Below the pieces are notes generated by a model, which saw only the letters and a program-made list of their open reading frames with translations, did no database searches and had not been told where the DNA came from. Source: Cryptomeria japonica (Eukaryota > Streptophyta > Pinopsida > Cupressales > Cupressaceae). Taken from it: DNA of 64,000 nucleotides. Within the stretch, counting starts at the first letter, position 1; each line of letters starts with the position of its first letter. The stretch is taken from assembly GCF_030272615.1 (NCBI RefSeq), contig NC_081414.1, positions 46,234,001-46,298,000 of the forward strand, read 5' to 3'. A program made the position numbers and the translations under genes. Shown here piece by piece: positions 44,894 through 56,393 of the stretch.

Positions 44894-47304
44894 ATGTGTG
44901 GTCAATTAGTTCAGCCCCAATCTTATTCACATATGACTATGTCTAGTAAACTAGAACAACCATGTAATAGGAAAAGTTTCAATATGTCGTACTATGCTGC
45001 TCTAAATTTCAAAGATATTCTGGGTTACCCAAATCCCATACCCATAGAAATTAGAAAGTATTTGCCCATATTCAGTGGGAAGAAATTAGAATCAGCATGT
45101 CAACATTTGAAAAGATTTTCAGATTTGATGGGAGAGTTTGAAATTTTTCAAGAAGATGTGTGCATGAGGTTATTTGTCTAGTCATTGAAGGAGGATGCAA
45201 GGGATTGGTTCTCTTTCTTGCCGATAGATTGTATTTCCTAATGGGAAGAATTAATTTCAGACTTCATAGACCAGTTTGATGAAAAGGTGAGTGAATATGA
45301 AATACTGAGAGAATTCACATACATACAAATCAGAGAAGATGAATTGGTACCAACAATTAATATCAGGTTTTAAGAAACATTGTCTAAAATTTTCAGCAAG
45401 TATAAGTTTGATGATAAAGTATGTCTGGATATTTATATGAGTGCTTTTGGCAAGAAGATGGGTTTCTTATTGAGAAACAAAGAACCCAAAACTTTGTATG
45501 AAGCCTTTAACACAGCTAGGGATATTGAAAATAATTTGAAATTTGGGATCTCAAAGAGATTTGTGTCTACTGTTGTTTCTTGCCAAAACACCTTCAATGG
45601 TGAAATACCATGTGAAGCTGAACAAATCATTCCTTGTCCAAATATGTTAAGCTCTGCTGTTCCAAATGGTTTTGTTGATATATGTGTTTCAAATTTAAAT
45701 GAGAGTCAAGAATCTCTGTTGTTAATGCCAGTTGTGTCTCATAGTTATGATGGAATGATTAGTGGGAAATTTTGTGATAATGCTGATACAGAGGTAGATT
45801 TGTATAAAGGGTATGTACCATTTGATTTGTATGCCGGTTATGTTGATTATGTGGCTACAAATTATCAAGTAAATCATGCATCTCCCAAGGATAATGATAA
45901 TGAAATTAATGAGGATGATGACCATCGGTCTTTACATGCTACTGATATATTTGATGTTGAAATACCAAATACCGAGGGATCACCAAGTGTTGCTGATTAT
46001 GCAAGTGAAGATGTGCAATATGATGTAAATCAGATTTTGTTAAAGTCTGATAAAGCTGAAAATGAAATTGTGGATGATGCTGATAGTGTTTTCAATGCAA
46101 GTATACCCAGTGACGAATATGTTTCAGAATGGAGTGGTGCTGCTGATTATGAGGATACTGAGTTTGATTTTCAGCACCTTGAAAGTATACAAATGAACAA
46201 TGAATATCATTTTCAGAATGAGAGTGATCCTAGCATGAGTTATTCACTTTCTTTTGATCAGCAAATGAATGTTAGTTATGCAGATGATGATGGTTATGAG
46301 AATTCTTATTATTCATCTTGTGAAGATGATATAAGAGGAGACCAAGTTATATACTTCAGTCGTGAATCTGAAAACGAAAGTATTTTTGAAGATAAAAATA
46401 TATGTGACAATGCGGATAATGTTTTATTTTCATATTTAAATGAACCCATATTTGAATGCTTTTAGAATTTGAAGTACCATGAAGAGCATGTGAATGTTGA
46501 TACTATGCTTGAACCAGATATGGAGTTCTTTGCCTTTGATATTAATGTTCCTAGTGCTGACCTCATTGATGAAAATGCTGAAGTTTTCCCTTGTTTTGAA
46601 CAAGTTTGTTATGCTAATGAAGTTCCAAACAACATTAGCATGGGTTGTAAAATTTTACTTCATGATGAAGATAAGAGACATGGGTTGTGTGATGACTACT
46701 TCAGACCACAGATAGAAGTTTTTCAGATGGATGTAAGTCTGAATGAGAAAAACTTAGCTGAGGATTTGCTTCAGTCAAAGGTATGCATTCTTTTCCATGA
46801 ATTGGAATTGAGGATGCATATGTATTTATTTTGATAAACAAGGATAGTATAGAGTGTGAACAACATAGTGAAGTGTCACATTTGGATCAAAATATTTATG
46901 TTTCTTGTTTGCATCAATTGGTTGTTAATGTCCCTCATTCTATGAATTTAAATGACAATAAGGCATGTGCTGATGAGAAATATAGTGGTGAGAATGAATG
47001 TTTTATTTTTGAAATTCAGCATGATTATGCCTTTGTAAATGATAGAATTGATTGGGATAGTGAAATATATTGCATCTTGTGGGAAGGCCTCTATAGTGTT
47101 TTGTCTCATGATTTTACTTTTGTTGAAGTAGTGTGAGATTACAAAGTTCAAAATCAGGCCAAAGGTATGCACACCAGCTATTGTGGAAATGAAATGAAAG
47201 AGGTTGATTATAAGGATTATGCTCAGTTGTTGTTGAAAGGTTCTTTTGTTTGGATCATGATATCAGGTGATGAGAATCAGATTTTTGACAGAGGTAAATA
47301 CTGA
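44894..47304 (+). pseudogene. element C gag-like ORF with long acidic tail
   Basis: Begins ATG at 44894. In one frame to 46834 with internal stops at 45179-45181, 45239-45241, 45371-45373 and 46463-46465, then a shift to another frame (from about 46831) with the same composition until about 47304. The N-terminal ~230 residues fit a Retrotrans_gag capsid: IRKYLPIFSGKKLESACQH, QHLKRFSDLMGEFEIFQED, RLF then SLKEDARDWFSFLP, and LYEAFNTARDIENNL. The remaining ~500 residues are very rich in Asp/Glu/Asn/Ser with no zinc knuckle, unusual for Gag. No pol follows. The frame is otherwise well kept between stops, which argues for fairly recent decay. Confidence 0.72.
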
Positions 47305-47535
47305 GGAAAGTGGAGCAGTTTATTTTTAGTTGTTAGTATGTTTGTATATATTGTATAGTTGTTTTGCTTTAGCTGTGTGGTTTTCAATAAAGTGCCCTAT
47401 TGTTTGGGTAGAATAAGGAAGCCCTTTGTTTTTGTGAAGAGAAGAGAGAGTGATCTGTTTTGGGTGGTCTGCTTTACCATAGATATCTAGATTCGTGTGT
47501 TGATCTTACAATCAACCATCCCCAGTTAGAGCCAC
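47305..47535 (+). other. element C 3' non-coding region
   Basis: Short stretch before the 3' LTR. A purine run GAAGAGAAGAGAGAGTG lies near 47437-47453, but no clear polypurine tract directly abuts the LTR. Confidence 0.5.
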
Positions 47536-50500
47536 TATTGGGACTCATTAAATTTGAGTCAAGTTTTGAGCCCCATTTCGAAATGTTGATATTGCATTTT
47601 CAGAAAGGCACCTAATCTCATTCAGGTGGCCTAGTTAGAGAGAGGGTAAAATGGAGCCAGTTGATTTTCAAGGGGTAAGGCTTGGGAAGTGTGTCCTCCA
47701 CCTTTCATTTAGCCTATGCAGTGATGTGCAACTTTTAGATTCCAATTTGGATCAATTTATCAGGTGCCCATTTCAAGGGGTGAGTTGAAAGTGCATTTTA
47801 GGTGCAAATTGCAGATTTTATTGAGTAGACTACTTTGAGGTTCTATATCTTTTTTCCCATTGATCTTCATCATAAAATTCAAAATGGATTCAATTATATG
47901 CATAAATGTGAGTCAACATGCAAATTTTCAAGTCTTTATGAATCCATTTGCTCATTTTTCAAAGCTCAATCTGTTTGCAGTTGGTGTTGTTTGACAAGTC
48001 CTTGTTTCAGCTGCTAGTCGATGCCCTGTTTTGCGTAAGTGTAAAAGTTGCCTCAGTGAGTGTCATGTCAGAATGTTTGTTCCAAGATATTTTTGGTATA
48101 AATGACAAGCTATGTTTCCAATTTCAAGCTCCTACCAATCTGTTTGATCGGTTTTCAAAAGGGTTTCTTAGGCCATTTGTTTCAGTGATCCGTACTTTGA
48201 TTGCTACATTAGTTAAAGTGGATATTTTCATGAGCACACCATTTGTACCTAGTCATCCTTTTGGTCAAACTGAGCATTCAAATATTTGATATGTACTTCA
48301 AGGTACCTATGTCTCAGATTTGAGGGTCTACGGAGATAATTTGATATTTTTAAGAAAGACATCATGTGTTGCCCGCACATTGACTTCATCAGGTCCGCAG
48401 TGCCGACAAAGCCAGTTGTTCATTTTTGACTATTAATATCTCTTTTCTCGGGACTCATCTTGAGAAACTGCTTGGTAGAGTTCATTCCTGTATATCAGAG
48501 TACACGCCTATCAGATGGCGAGGTCTAGAAAGTTGTTTTGACCAGTTTGAAAATTACGTCTTCGCGATTAAATGCGAAAATGTGGCGCAAGTGCTTGAAA
48601 GTTGTAAAGCTCAGTTTGATGATTCGAAAATGGTGTCGATTGATTCCACAGGTATGTTTAAGGTTCTTAAAGTATTTCGAAGGTCAGTTGAATAAAAATG
48701 AAATTTTTTTAGTCAGACCCACTTTGGGGCCTAACTTGGCTCATGCCCGTGCATTTATTTTAATGGCGAAATGTTCTTTTTTCTTGGCAATATATGCATA
48801 TCCATACCAGCTCGACTGCAATTCACCAATGAGACAATGAAGAGTTATAAAGATATGATGATGAATGGTTTGTAAAGTGAATAGTTGTGTTATTCCTTTC
48901 TTGAGAATGAGAGGCATTAAAATTCAACATTAAACTTCAACGAATGCAACAACAGGTAATTCGATGTCTTCCCTGTGCGTAGTATGTAGTGGTAAAGGGC
49001 CACATTTGGAATTGAATCATTGCAATTGGTAAGTGAATTGGAGTGGCAGTTGAATATGAAGGAGGGGTATTCATCAAACTTTTAACCAATGGCATTATGG
49101 TAGGTGTAATGTCAATTTCTCCCTCTGCGTGGTTTTAAGAGCCTATAAACTTCAGCAAATGCTAAAGCTCCCCCATGTGAGCAACAGAAGGAAGTTGAAC
49201 GGGTTTTCAAATTCAACAAATGGCAAATCACATGTGGAGGAGACACTGTAGAAGCTTTCAAGCAAATGCAATTAGAAGCTGTAGAAGAAGTTCCACGCCC
49301 TCTACCAGTAAATAGACTCTACAACTTTTCCAGCATACTCCTCTCCCCATGTGGAAATCAATGCAGCCCCTGCATGGTATGGTGGAGGAGAGGCAACATG
49401 AAATTTCAGAAATAGTATTAGCCTCCTCCTACATGGGTTTTGAAAGGGGCATAGAATTTTTTAAAAACAAATGCAAAATAGTAATTGGCAGGTGTAAATT
49501 CTCCTTTCTTTGTAATGAGCTAGAAGGTGGAGAGTCACGTGGAGGTGTTGGAAGGTAATTACAAAACCTTCAGGCAAATGCTACTAGTAGATGAAATTAA
49601 ATCCTCTTCCTTGCATGGCTTTGAGAAAGGTTAAAAAAAGTTCAAAACCAAATGCAATTAGCAGTTTAGTCCTCTTGCGTGATGTCTTGAGGAAGGCATT
49701 AGAAATTCAAGACATTGTATTTGGCAAGTAAATGCCAGTCATACCCCATCTCCTTGCTGGCGGTGGTGTTTACAGTAGGCAATGCAAACTTTAGCAAATA
49801 TAATTGCTGGGCGCTCAGCCATATTCGCTCCTCTTGCATGGAATGTAGTGTGAGGAAAGGCGTTGAAACTTCAAAATCCTCCCTTCTATGCATCACCTTC
49901 ATCATCTCTTCCTTCTGCATGGTGTATAGAGAGCGCAGAAAATGAGGTAAGAGGAAATAAACCCCAAAGCAACAGAAAGCTCAAGCACACGCATTTGGCA
50001 CCATTAAAACTCAAGGGAAAAGCTTAGAAATGCGTTCTTTGGGTAAAATGCATTATCCCACATTGGTTGGGCAGGCGTCATTTGTGGTATTTATAACTAA
50101 AACTCCATCCATCTATAATGTCAAAGCCTTAAGATGCTTTTGATGGATGGTGTTGTCTAGGCGACCAAACAGACCCCATGTGCATGGGTGCACTTCCCGA
50201 GGAGACCAAGGAGGCCGACAAGTGGGGATGAGGTGGACCCCACATAGGCATAGATCTCGAGGTAGACAAGTTTTGCAAAGAAAGGGCAACTTAACTGATT
50301 AGCAGGTTCAGTGAGATCCGATGATGCGAGTTGTTTCACGAGGTAAAGATGTGTGAGAGTTAAGCATTGCGAAGTAGCAAAAAGACTAAAGATCGAGCAT
50401 GTTCCATGAAGATCGACGGTGCGCATGATTTCGCGAAGCGGAGATGCTCGTCGATTAAGCTGCGCAAAATGGTGAAGTGTTAAAGAGCCTGCAGGTTCAG

Positions 50501-51985
50501 CAGGATCCGACGGTGTGCGTGGATTTGCGAAGGAAAGATGCACGTTCGTTAGCCATTGTGAAATGGTGAAAGATGACATGGCGCACAGGTGGCAGGTCTA
50601 GGTGGAGGTCCAGCTCACGGGTCCCACTGACATGTCACTGAGGTGGTAATGAGATGGTGACAAGCAAGCAGCCCAGTGGTAGTGATGAGGCAGACATGTG
50701 GTAGATTGATGAGGTGTCATCCGAAGTGGTGCCCAGTGGACCCTATCAGCGAATCAGAGGCTGCCACTGGTAGGACGTTAGGCCAAAAAAATGGAGTGAA
50801 AATCAAAATTAAATATATAGTGCAAACTATATTAAAAAATTGAAAAATTTAAATGATGTGCACATATTGAATGTTTAATTCGCTCAGAGGCTCATTTTTG
50901 CTCGAAATATCAAGTGTTATATATCACTGGAAAGATCTTGGGATAAGGAATCAAATCATGCAATTAATTTTAACAAATTTGGGATATTTTGAGATTAGTT
51001 TCCATGGGAAAGAAGAAGAAAGTGAATTTTAGTTGGAGAAAGGGGATACAGGGCATGTTTTGCAGACCTAATTTTTTTCCCCCTCTTCTTATTCCCATTT
51101 TCTTCTCATTGGTAAGGGTTCCAGAATTTTGGAGGAAGTGCTCCAGATTTCATGGCTTCCATTTCTGAATTTCTTGACCCAAATTTGTAGATTTCTATGG
51201 ATCTTTTCAGGGTATAGAGATTACATTGTAGGATGACAGATTGTTTTTCTAGTTGTAGGTCTTATTTGTGTCAGGCATGAGTAAATTTCCCACACTATTA
51301 TCTCTGTGCCTGTATTTCATTATTATGAATTGAATCCTTAAGGAGGATGAAATTTGTCAATTTCAAGGAGATTGTGTGATTGTTTGTAGGCATTCTTCAG
51401 TGAAGAGTCTAAATTATATTATCAATCATAAACAATGGAATGTGTCCTAGATCTGATAATTATGTGAATGGAATGGAGTAATGCATTAGTATAAGGTATT
51501 AATGCAGGAATATCTTGTAAGGAAAACAAATTTGCAGCTATGATTGGCATTTTGCAGTTCTGTGTGTGACTCTGTTGCCCAATGAACAAGGCACTGGTCT
51601 ATGAAAGATTTGGGGATAGTTTCAGATTAACAAATTTAAAGACAAATATTTTTTGCTTTGTGTTTAGGGGTTGTGTTCTTTCATTCCAACCTCTGTTTCA
51701 TCTATGGTTTATACAGATTTAGTCAATCTATAGTGTGTTTCTAAATTGGGTGAGTTTGTGGAATGATCTATCTGCTTATTGTTGATGCAGTCATATGTCT
51801 GTAATTGTTGTATTTAATGCATCAAAAGGGTGTCACCCCTAGGTCTAGCAGAACCTGAAGTGTGGGAGGATCAATTAGGGTCCTATGTTATGTTGTCCAA
51901 GCCCTAAGGTTCTTCATAGATTGAATTGGCTACTTCATAGATCAATTGCAGGTGTACTTGGGTTAATCAGTTTTGATGAACAACA
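47536..51985 (+). repeat. element C 3' LTR (4.45 kb)
   Basis: Collinear with 39361-43865, with many substitutions and indels (for example about 75 bp missing near 49885), so the insertion is old relative to E3. Starts TATTGGGACTC (TG decayed), ends GATGAACAACA. Confidence 0.9.
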
Positions 51986-52261
51986 GGACTTACATGCCTA
52001 AGAAAAACAAGGCAAAAGGATCCAAATGATTAAACCTTCTTCTACTTAGGGTGGACTTGTGTGCCTAAGCAAAATAGGGCAAAAGGATCCAAATTATTAA
52101 AACTTCTTCTACTTAGGGTGGACTTGTGTGCCTAAGAAAAATAGGGAAAAATGGTCCAAATGATTAAACCTTCTTCTACTTAGGGTGGACTTGCATGCCT
52201 AAGAAAAATAGGGCAAAAGGATCCAAATGATTAAACCTTCTTCTACTTGGGGTGGACTTAC
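51986..52261. repeat. 67-bp minisatellite, right part
   Basis: About four monomers in phase with the left part (GGATCC at 52018, 52085 and 52219, a changed site at 52152). Ends where the D 5' LTR begins. Confidence 0.92.
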
Positions 52262-53057
52262 TATTGGCATTCTACACTCTTATGAGAATAATTGATGTTG
52301 TCATTGATGGAAACCAATTGGAAAGTCACCGACAATTGATTTATACATGCCTGACATCACAAACTTCATACACCGGCAGACACCGACATCGACAGGCGCT
52401 TACACCGGCATTTAGATCACATCAGCAACAAACCATATCGACACTCTAGCCGACATGGGATAAAGTTTTAGTTATTGTAATATAATTATCTTTTGTAAGC
52501 TGACATGGTATATTGTAAAAGACTCATATATTTATGAGATCTTATAAGTCATTTTGATATGTGTGTGATGAGACATATTATTGTATAAGGTGATATAGTT
52601 GACAACAAAGGTTTATGTTATTGACAGAGCTTAAACCGGTACTAAACTTGGCAATAGAGATGCTATTTTGAGAAGTACATTGTATTGGATTTGATAATCC
52701 ACTTTTGTAGTCAGTGTGACTCTTTATTGAGCAGTGAGCTCTAGGTTGTTGGCCTCCTTGCATGTGCAGGCCCCTCATTATAAGTAGTATTTATTAATTG
52801 GCCAGTCAGTGAGTAAATATTATGGGTCACAAATCCCACAGACATTTTCCCACATCGGGTTTCCTCATTAAATATCTTGTGTTATGGTGTGTTTCTATGA
52901 TGTCTCTATTATTTCTGTTTACTGCATCAATTCTTATTTACTGATACACTATTTTGGGTTGCAAAGTTATAAATAAGTTTAAATATTATGTTAACCAGTT
53001 AGACACTAATTCACCCCCCCCCTCTCAGTGTCTTTGGGACTGTCATTGAATCTAACA
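52262..53057 (+). repeat. element D 5' LTR
   Basis: 796 bp, starts TATTGGCATTCTACAC, ends TTGAATCTAACA two bases before the primer site. A TATA-like run ATATATTTATGAGATCTTAT lies at about 52525-52544 and a poly-C run with CTCTCAGTGTC near 53012-53033. Confidence 0.88.
52525..52534 (+). promoter_or_regulatory. TATA-like box of element D LTR
   Basis: ATATATTTATGAGATC. The TATA run followed by GAGATC is shared with the E1, E2 and E3 LTRs. Confidence 0.45.
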
Positions 53058-53059
53058 AT

Positions 53060-53071
53060 TGGTATTAGAGC
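53060..53071 (+). other. element D primer-binding site (initiator-Met type)
   Basis: TGGTATTAGAGC, one base different from TGGTATCAGAGC. Confidence 0.88.
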
Positions 53072-53128
53072 TTGGTCCTCTATTTGCAAAAGCCTAACAA
53101 CTTGAGGGAGATTTGGACACCGGTACAG

Positions 53129-54172
53129 ATGGAGAACTTAAGAAAACAGTTGGAAGGAGCTCTTGAAGATTTTGATGAAGAAAAATTGAAGAATATGAAA
53201 CTTGAAGATGATCTAAGGACTGCTAAGGAATTCATTAAAGGACTTCAAGAAAATCTAGTTATAACACAAAATAAGAGAAAGGAACTTCATGAGAAGATGT
53301 AGAATGATGATGATGAAAAAGAGACTCTTAGAGACATTGCAAATAAGTTGAGACAAGAAAACAATAATATAAAGAATGAAATGCAAGATATGACTATGAG
53401 GTTATGTAATGATATTGAAGATAGAAAGAAGAATGAAGAAGACTTGACTAGGAGACTTAATGATGTTGGAAATGAAAATTTGAGACTTCGTTATGAAAAT
53501 GATATACTAATGACAGATCTGATTCACATGCAACATGATAAAATTGAGCTTGTGAGACAAGTTGGAATTCTGGAAAATGAGTTGGTTACTGCAAATAAAC
53601 ATAAAGACAAATTCAAGAAAAGTTCAGAAGAACTTGATGACATGCTTAAAAGATAGAAACCTAATCAAGATACAAATGGACTTGGATTTGAACATGGAGA
53701 AAGTTCCGGTACTGCAAACAATCAAGATCAGAACAAACCGGTAAGACAACCTAACACTTATAAATTTAATGGGAAATGTTTTAATTGCAACAAATATGGT
53801 CACAGAGAAAATTAGTGTAGAAATAATCAGAATATAAACTTACCCACCAATCAATGTTCCAAATGCAACAAAGCTGGTCATAATTCAGAAAATTGCAGAA
53901 TGAATGTGAAATGCTATGTTTGTGGAAGATTTGGGAATTTATCTAATCAATGCAGATCACAAACAAGTCAAGGATATGGAAAGGATATTTAGAGAAATAA
54001 TGTACCTTGTTATGCATGCAACAAGATTGGACATATTACAAAATTTTGTAGAAGCAAGAATGCACCAATGAACAACAAAGGATCTAGTTTGAAGGGCAAA
54101 GAAAAGGTAGATAAAGTAAAGCAAGAATTTTCAAAACAATGGATTAAGAAGAGTGTTCACAAAACTGATTAA
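53129..54172 (+). pseudogene. element D ORF1: coiled coil plus four zinc knuckles
   Basis: The start ATG at 53129 (MENLRKQLEGALEDFDEEKL) lies 58 bp after the primer site. The frame is kept for 348 codons with stops at 53300-53302, 53654-53656, 53813-53815 and 53990-53992 and ends TAA at 54170-54172. Residues 1-175 are Lys/Glu/Leu-rich with heptad-like spacing (coiled coil). The C-terminal part has four CCHC knuckles: CFNCNKYGH... (its last Cys just after a stop), CSKCNKAGHNSENC, CYVCGRFGNLSNQC (His replaced by Asn) and CYACNKIGHITKFC. This looks like the C-terminal and nucleocapsid part of a Gag protein without the usual copia capsid motifs. An RNA-binding particle protein is my inference. 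Confidence 0.75.
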
Positions 54173-54536
54173 ACTATCTCTGCACTGGCAGAATAGAGGA
54201 ATCCTCCACCAGCAGGAGATTCTTCATCTAACTAAGGAATAATCCTTAGGGGGTATTGTAGCAAGTTGAGAATCATGCATTCTACCCTTGGTTGATGGTG
54301 AGAAGATACATTTCTTATTTACTGATGGATGTGTTAAGTTTTCACTTAACTGATGAGCATTTAATGCAGTTTTAAAGAACTTTTTTGGCTATAAAGCACT
54401 AGGAAACCCTTATTTTGAACTCACCGAGCATTCAAACAATCAAAAAGTGTGAAACTAAGCAAGGGCATTCTAAGGCAAAGATGTGAAGTATTTTTCAAGC
54501 ATTCAAAATTTTAGTTAAGAGGTATTTATCTTTGAA
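54173..54536 (+). other. element D spacer between ORF1 and ORF2
   Basis: Non-coding. Contains CCTTAGGGGGTATTG (about 54244-54258), a polypurine-like tract, and the TATA box listed separately. Confidence 0.6.
54390..54396 (+). promoter_or_regulatory. TATA-like box upstream of ORF2
   Basis: TATAAAG in TTGGCTATAAAGCACTAGG, 141 bp upstream of the ORF2 start codon. The distance suits a promoter with a ~110-base leader. Could be chance in AT-rich DNA. Confidence 0.4.
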
Positions 54537-54825
54537 ATGGCTTCCTCATCTTCTATTCTAGAGTTTATTGCAAAACCTGTTATTGTGGAAAATGTCAAAT
54601 GCCCTAGACCCGTATTCAAGATTATCCCCGAGATTGCAAAACAAGATGATTCTGTAGGAGCTTTTTCAACAATACTAAAAGGTGTAGCATTTGCAGAAGA
54701 CCCTAGAATTTACATACATTGCAACATAGAAAACCTAGGGACTGAGGATTTGAAGAAGATATTCAATGAGGTTATTACCAATGGAAATGGTGTGATCAAA
54801 CTTGAACATAAGATTGTGCAATACT
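54537..54825 (+). pseudogene. element D ORF2, part 1 (split by E3)
   Basis: ATG at 54537 in a good plant context (GAAATGGCTTCC). The first 96 codons begin MASSSSILEFIAKPVIVENV and include PEIAKQDDSVGAFSTILKG and EDLKKIFNEVITNG. It is cut at the codon for Tyr in IVQY by E3, with TSD ATACT. The reading frame resumes at 61847 in the same phase. I do not recognise the domain. Confidence 0.7.
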
Positions 54826-55982
54826 TGTTGGAAATATGGATGGAGTAACTGAGAGGGGAGGGGTGAATCAGTTACCACAAAAATAAATCCACAAGTCCCT
54901 TAGATGTCTTAAATGTAAACTGCTGAAACTCGGTAAATTAACTTATCATTGTTCACTAAACATTAACATGCATAAAACAAATAACATGAACACAAGTAAC
55001 ACCAGATATAACGTGGAACCCCAATTTTGGGAAAACCACCAATGTAACTAGTTACTGATTTTCACTCTTCTGAAGTGAGCCCTGTTAGGAGCCAACCCTG
55101 TTAAAGGTTACAAAACACACTGTTAGGTGTGACCCTGTTAGAGGATTTAATCACCCTGCTAGGAGTGGCCTTGTGAAAGGTCTTAAGAACAATTCAACCG
55201 AATTGTCACCTTGTCAGAGGATTTACAAAAATGGTTGTTAGACCAACTCTGTTAAGAGATTTTGGTATCACTGCTACAATGGTTAGAAAGCAACAATGAA
55301 GTGATCTGAATTAAATACAACTTATCTTGCTGATACAGATCTCTGTTCTGCGCCAATAGATCCTTACTGATCACATATATCTTTTCTGCACCTCAAGGAT
55401 ATCACTGATCCTTCATCAGAATTCGCACATTTCTGCTCCTTCACATTTCCATACTTCTCACACTTCCTCACACTTCGAAATCGCAACTTGATCTCTCATA
55501 TATACCATTCAGGTTACCAAGTCGGCCCAATTACAAGTTACAATAAATATTACATAGGTCGGCTACATATACAAGTTTCAATAAATATTGCTTCGGTCGG
55601 CTGCATAAACATTTCACTGATGCTCGGTGAACACTGCTGATTCTTCGGTAACCGACTGAACTCGGTAAGTACTGCTAACTCGGTAAAGACTGACTTTCCT
55701 TCACATATTCTTCGAAGACCAACTGAACTCGGTAAAGACTGAGAACTCGGTAAAGACTGACTTTCCTTCACATATTCTTCGAAGACCGACTGAACTCGGT
55801 AAAGACTGTGAACTCGGTATAGCATTCTGGAGTGCTAGGTAGACTCTGTAACTTGCTTCTCTTACCGTCTGAACTCGGTAGACTCTGTCTAACTGCCTTG
55901 CCGAACATTCTGAGCTCGGTAGACTGATATGACATTTGTGTAACATCAAAGACAATACACAATTAAACAATTGTATCCAACA
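54826..55982 (-). repeat. E3 3' LTR
   Basis: TGTTGGAAATATGG...TGTATCCAACA. Contains many CTCGGTA repeats (about 55610-55930), where ACTGAACTCGGTAAAGACTG recurs, and a TATA-like CATATATAC at 55497-55505 (complement strand). Confidence 0.95.
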
Positions 55983-56393
55983 ATCTCCCTCTTTGGCATT
56001 GATGGCAACACAACATGTCATAGTAGAATGAAATTTGAAAACAGGTCTTTTCTTTTATGACAGTAACATGCCAACATATATTTTCCTTTGGATAGAGAAC
56101 ACTCCTTCTTTCAATAATCTCCCTCTGTGAAGTAACTTCATCTTTGGACAGTAAAACTCTCCCTCTTTATCAAACAACTCTCCCTCTTTATCTTAATGAA
56201 CTTTCTTTCAAATTTTAGTAGGATATGACAGTGAAACTCTCCCTCTTTGACAACACATGCCAAAGACAATAAGACTTCATCTGAGTTATAATGTACCTTT
56301 TGTACTGATTCATATGCAATATTTTCCTGATTATACTGCATCAACTAGTAGATTTTTCACTTAGGATGAGTTGATGCATCACTAAACTTTTCT
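55983..56393 (-). other. E3 3' non-coding region with polypurine tracts
   Basis: The polypurine tract (minus strand GCCAAAGAGGGAGAT) adjoins the LTR. Further CTCCCTC tracts at about 56121, 56158, 56180 and 56239 give a ladder of purine tracts on the coding strand. Confidence 0.7.

Larger units (their letters stand above)
39361..51985 (+). mobile_element. LTR element C: 4.5-kb LTRs, gag only, TSD GGACT
   Basis: 12.6-kb insertion in the minisatellite. LTRs 39361-43865 and 47536-51985, identical TSD GGACT (39356-39360 and 51986-51990), Arg-type primer site after the 5' LTR. The 3.7-kb interior encodes one decayed Gag-like ORF and no protease, reverse transcriptase or integrase. Elements of this kind are called TR-GAG or LARD-like; replication would depend on a related autonomous gypsy element. 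Confidence 0.9.

Noticed and set aside
38038-53057. Inverted D-type LTRs as ends of one 15-kb DNA transposon
   Set aside because: The left copy has its own TSD (AGATG) as a solo LTR, and the right copy is followed by PBS and ORF1; they are separate insertions.
53129-54172. Host zinc-finger (CCHC) gene
   Set aside because: Directly follows an LTR and a primer-binding site and carries stops, so it is a retrotransposon ORF.
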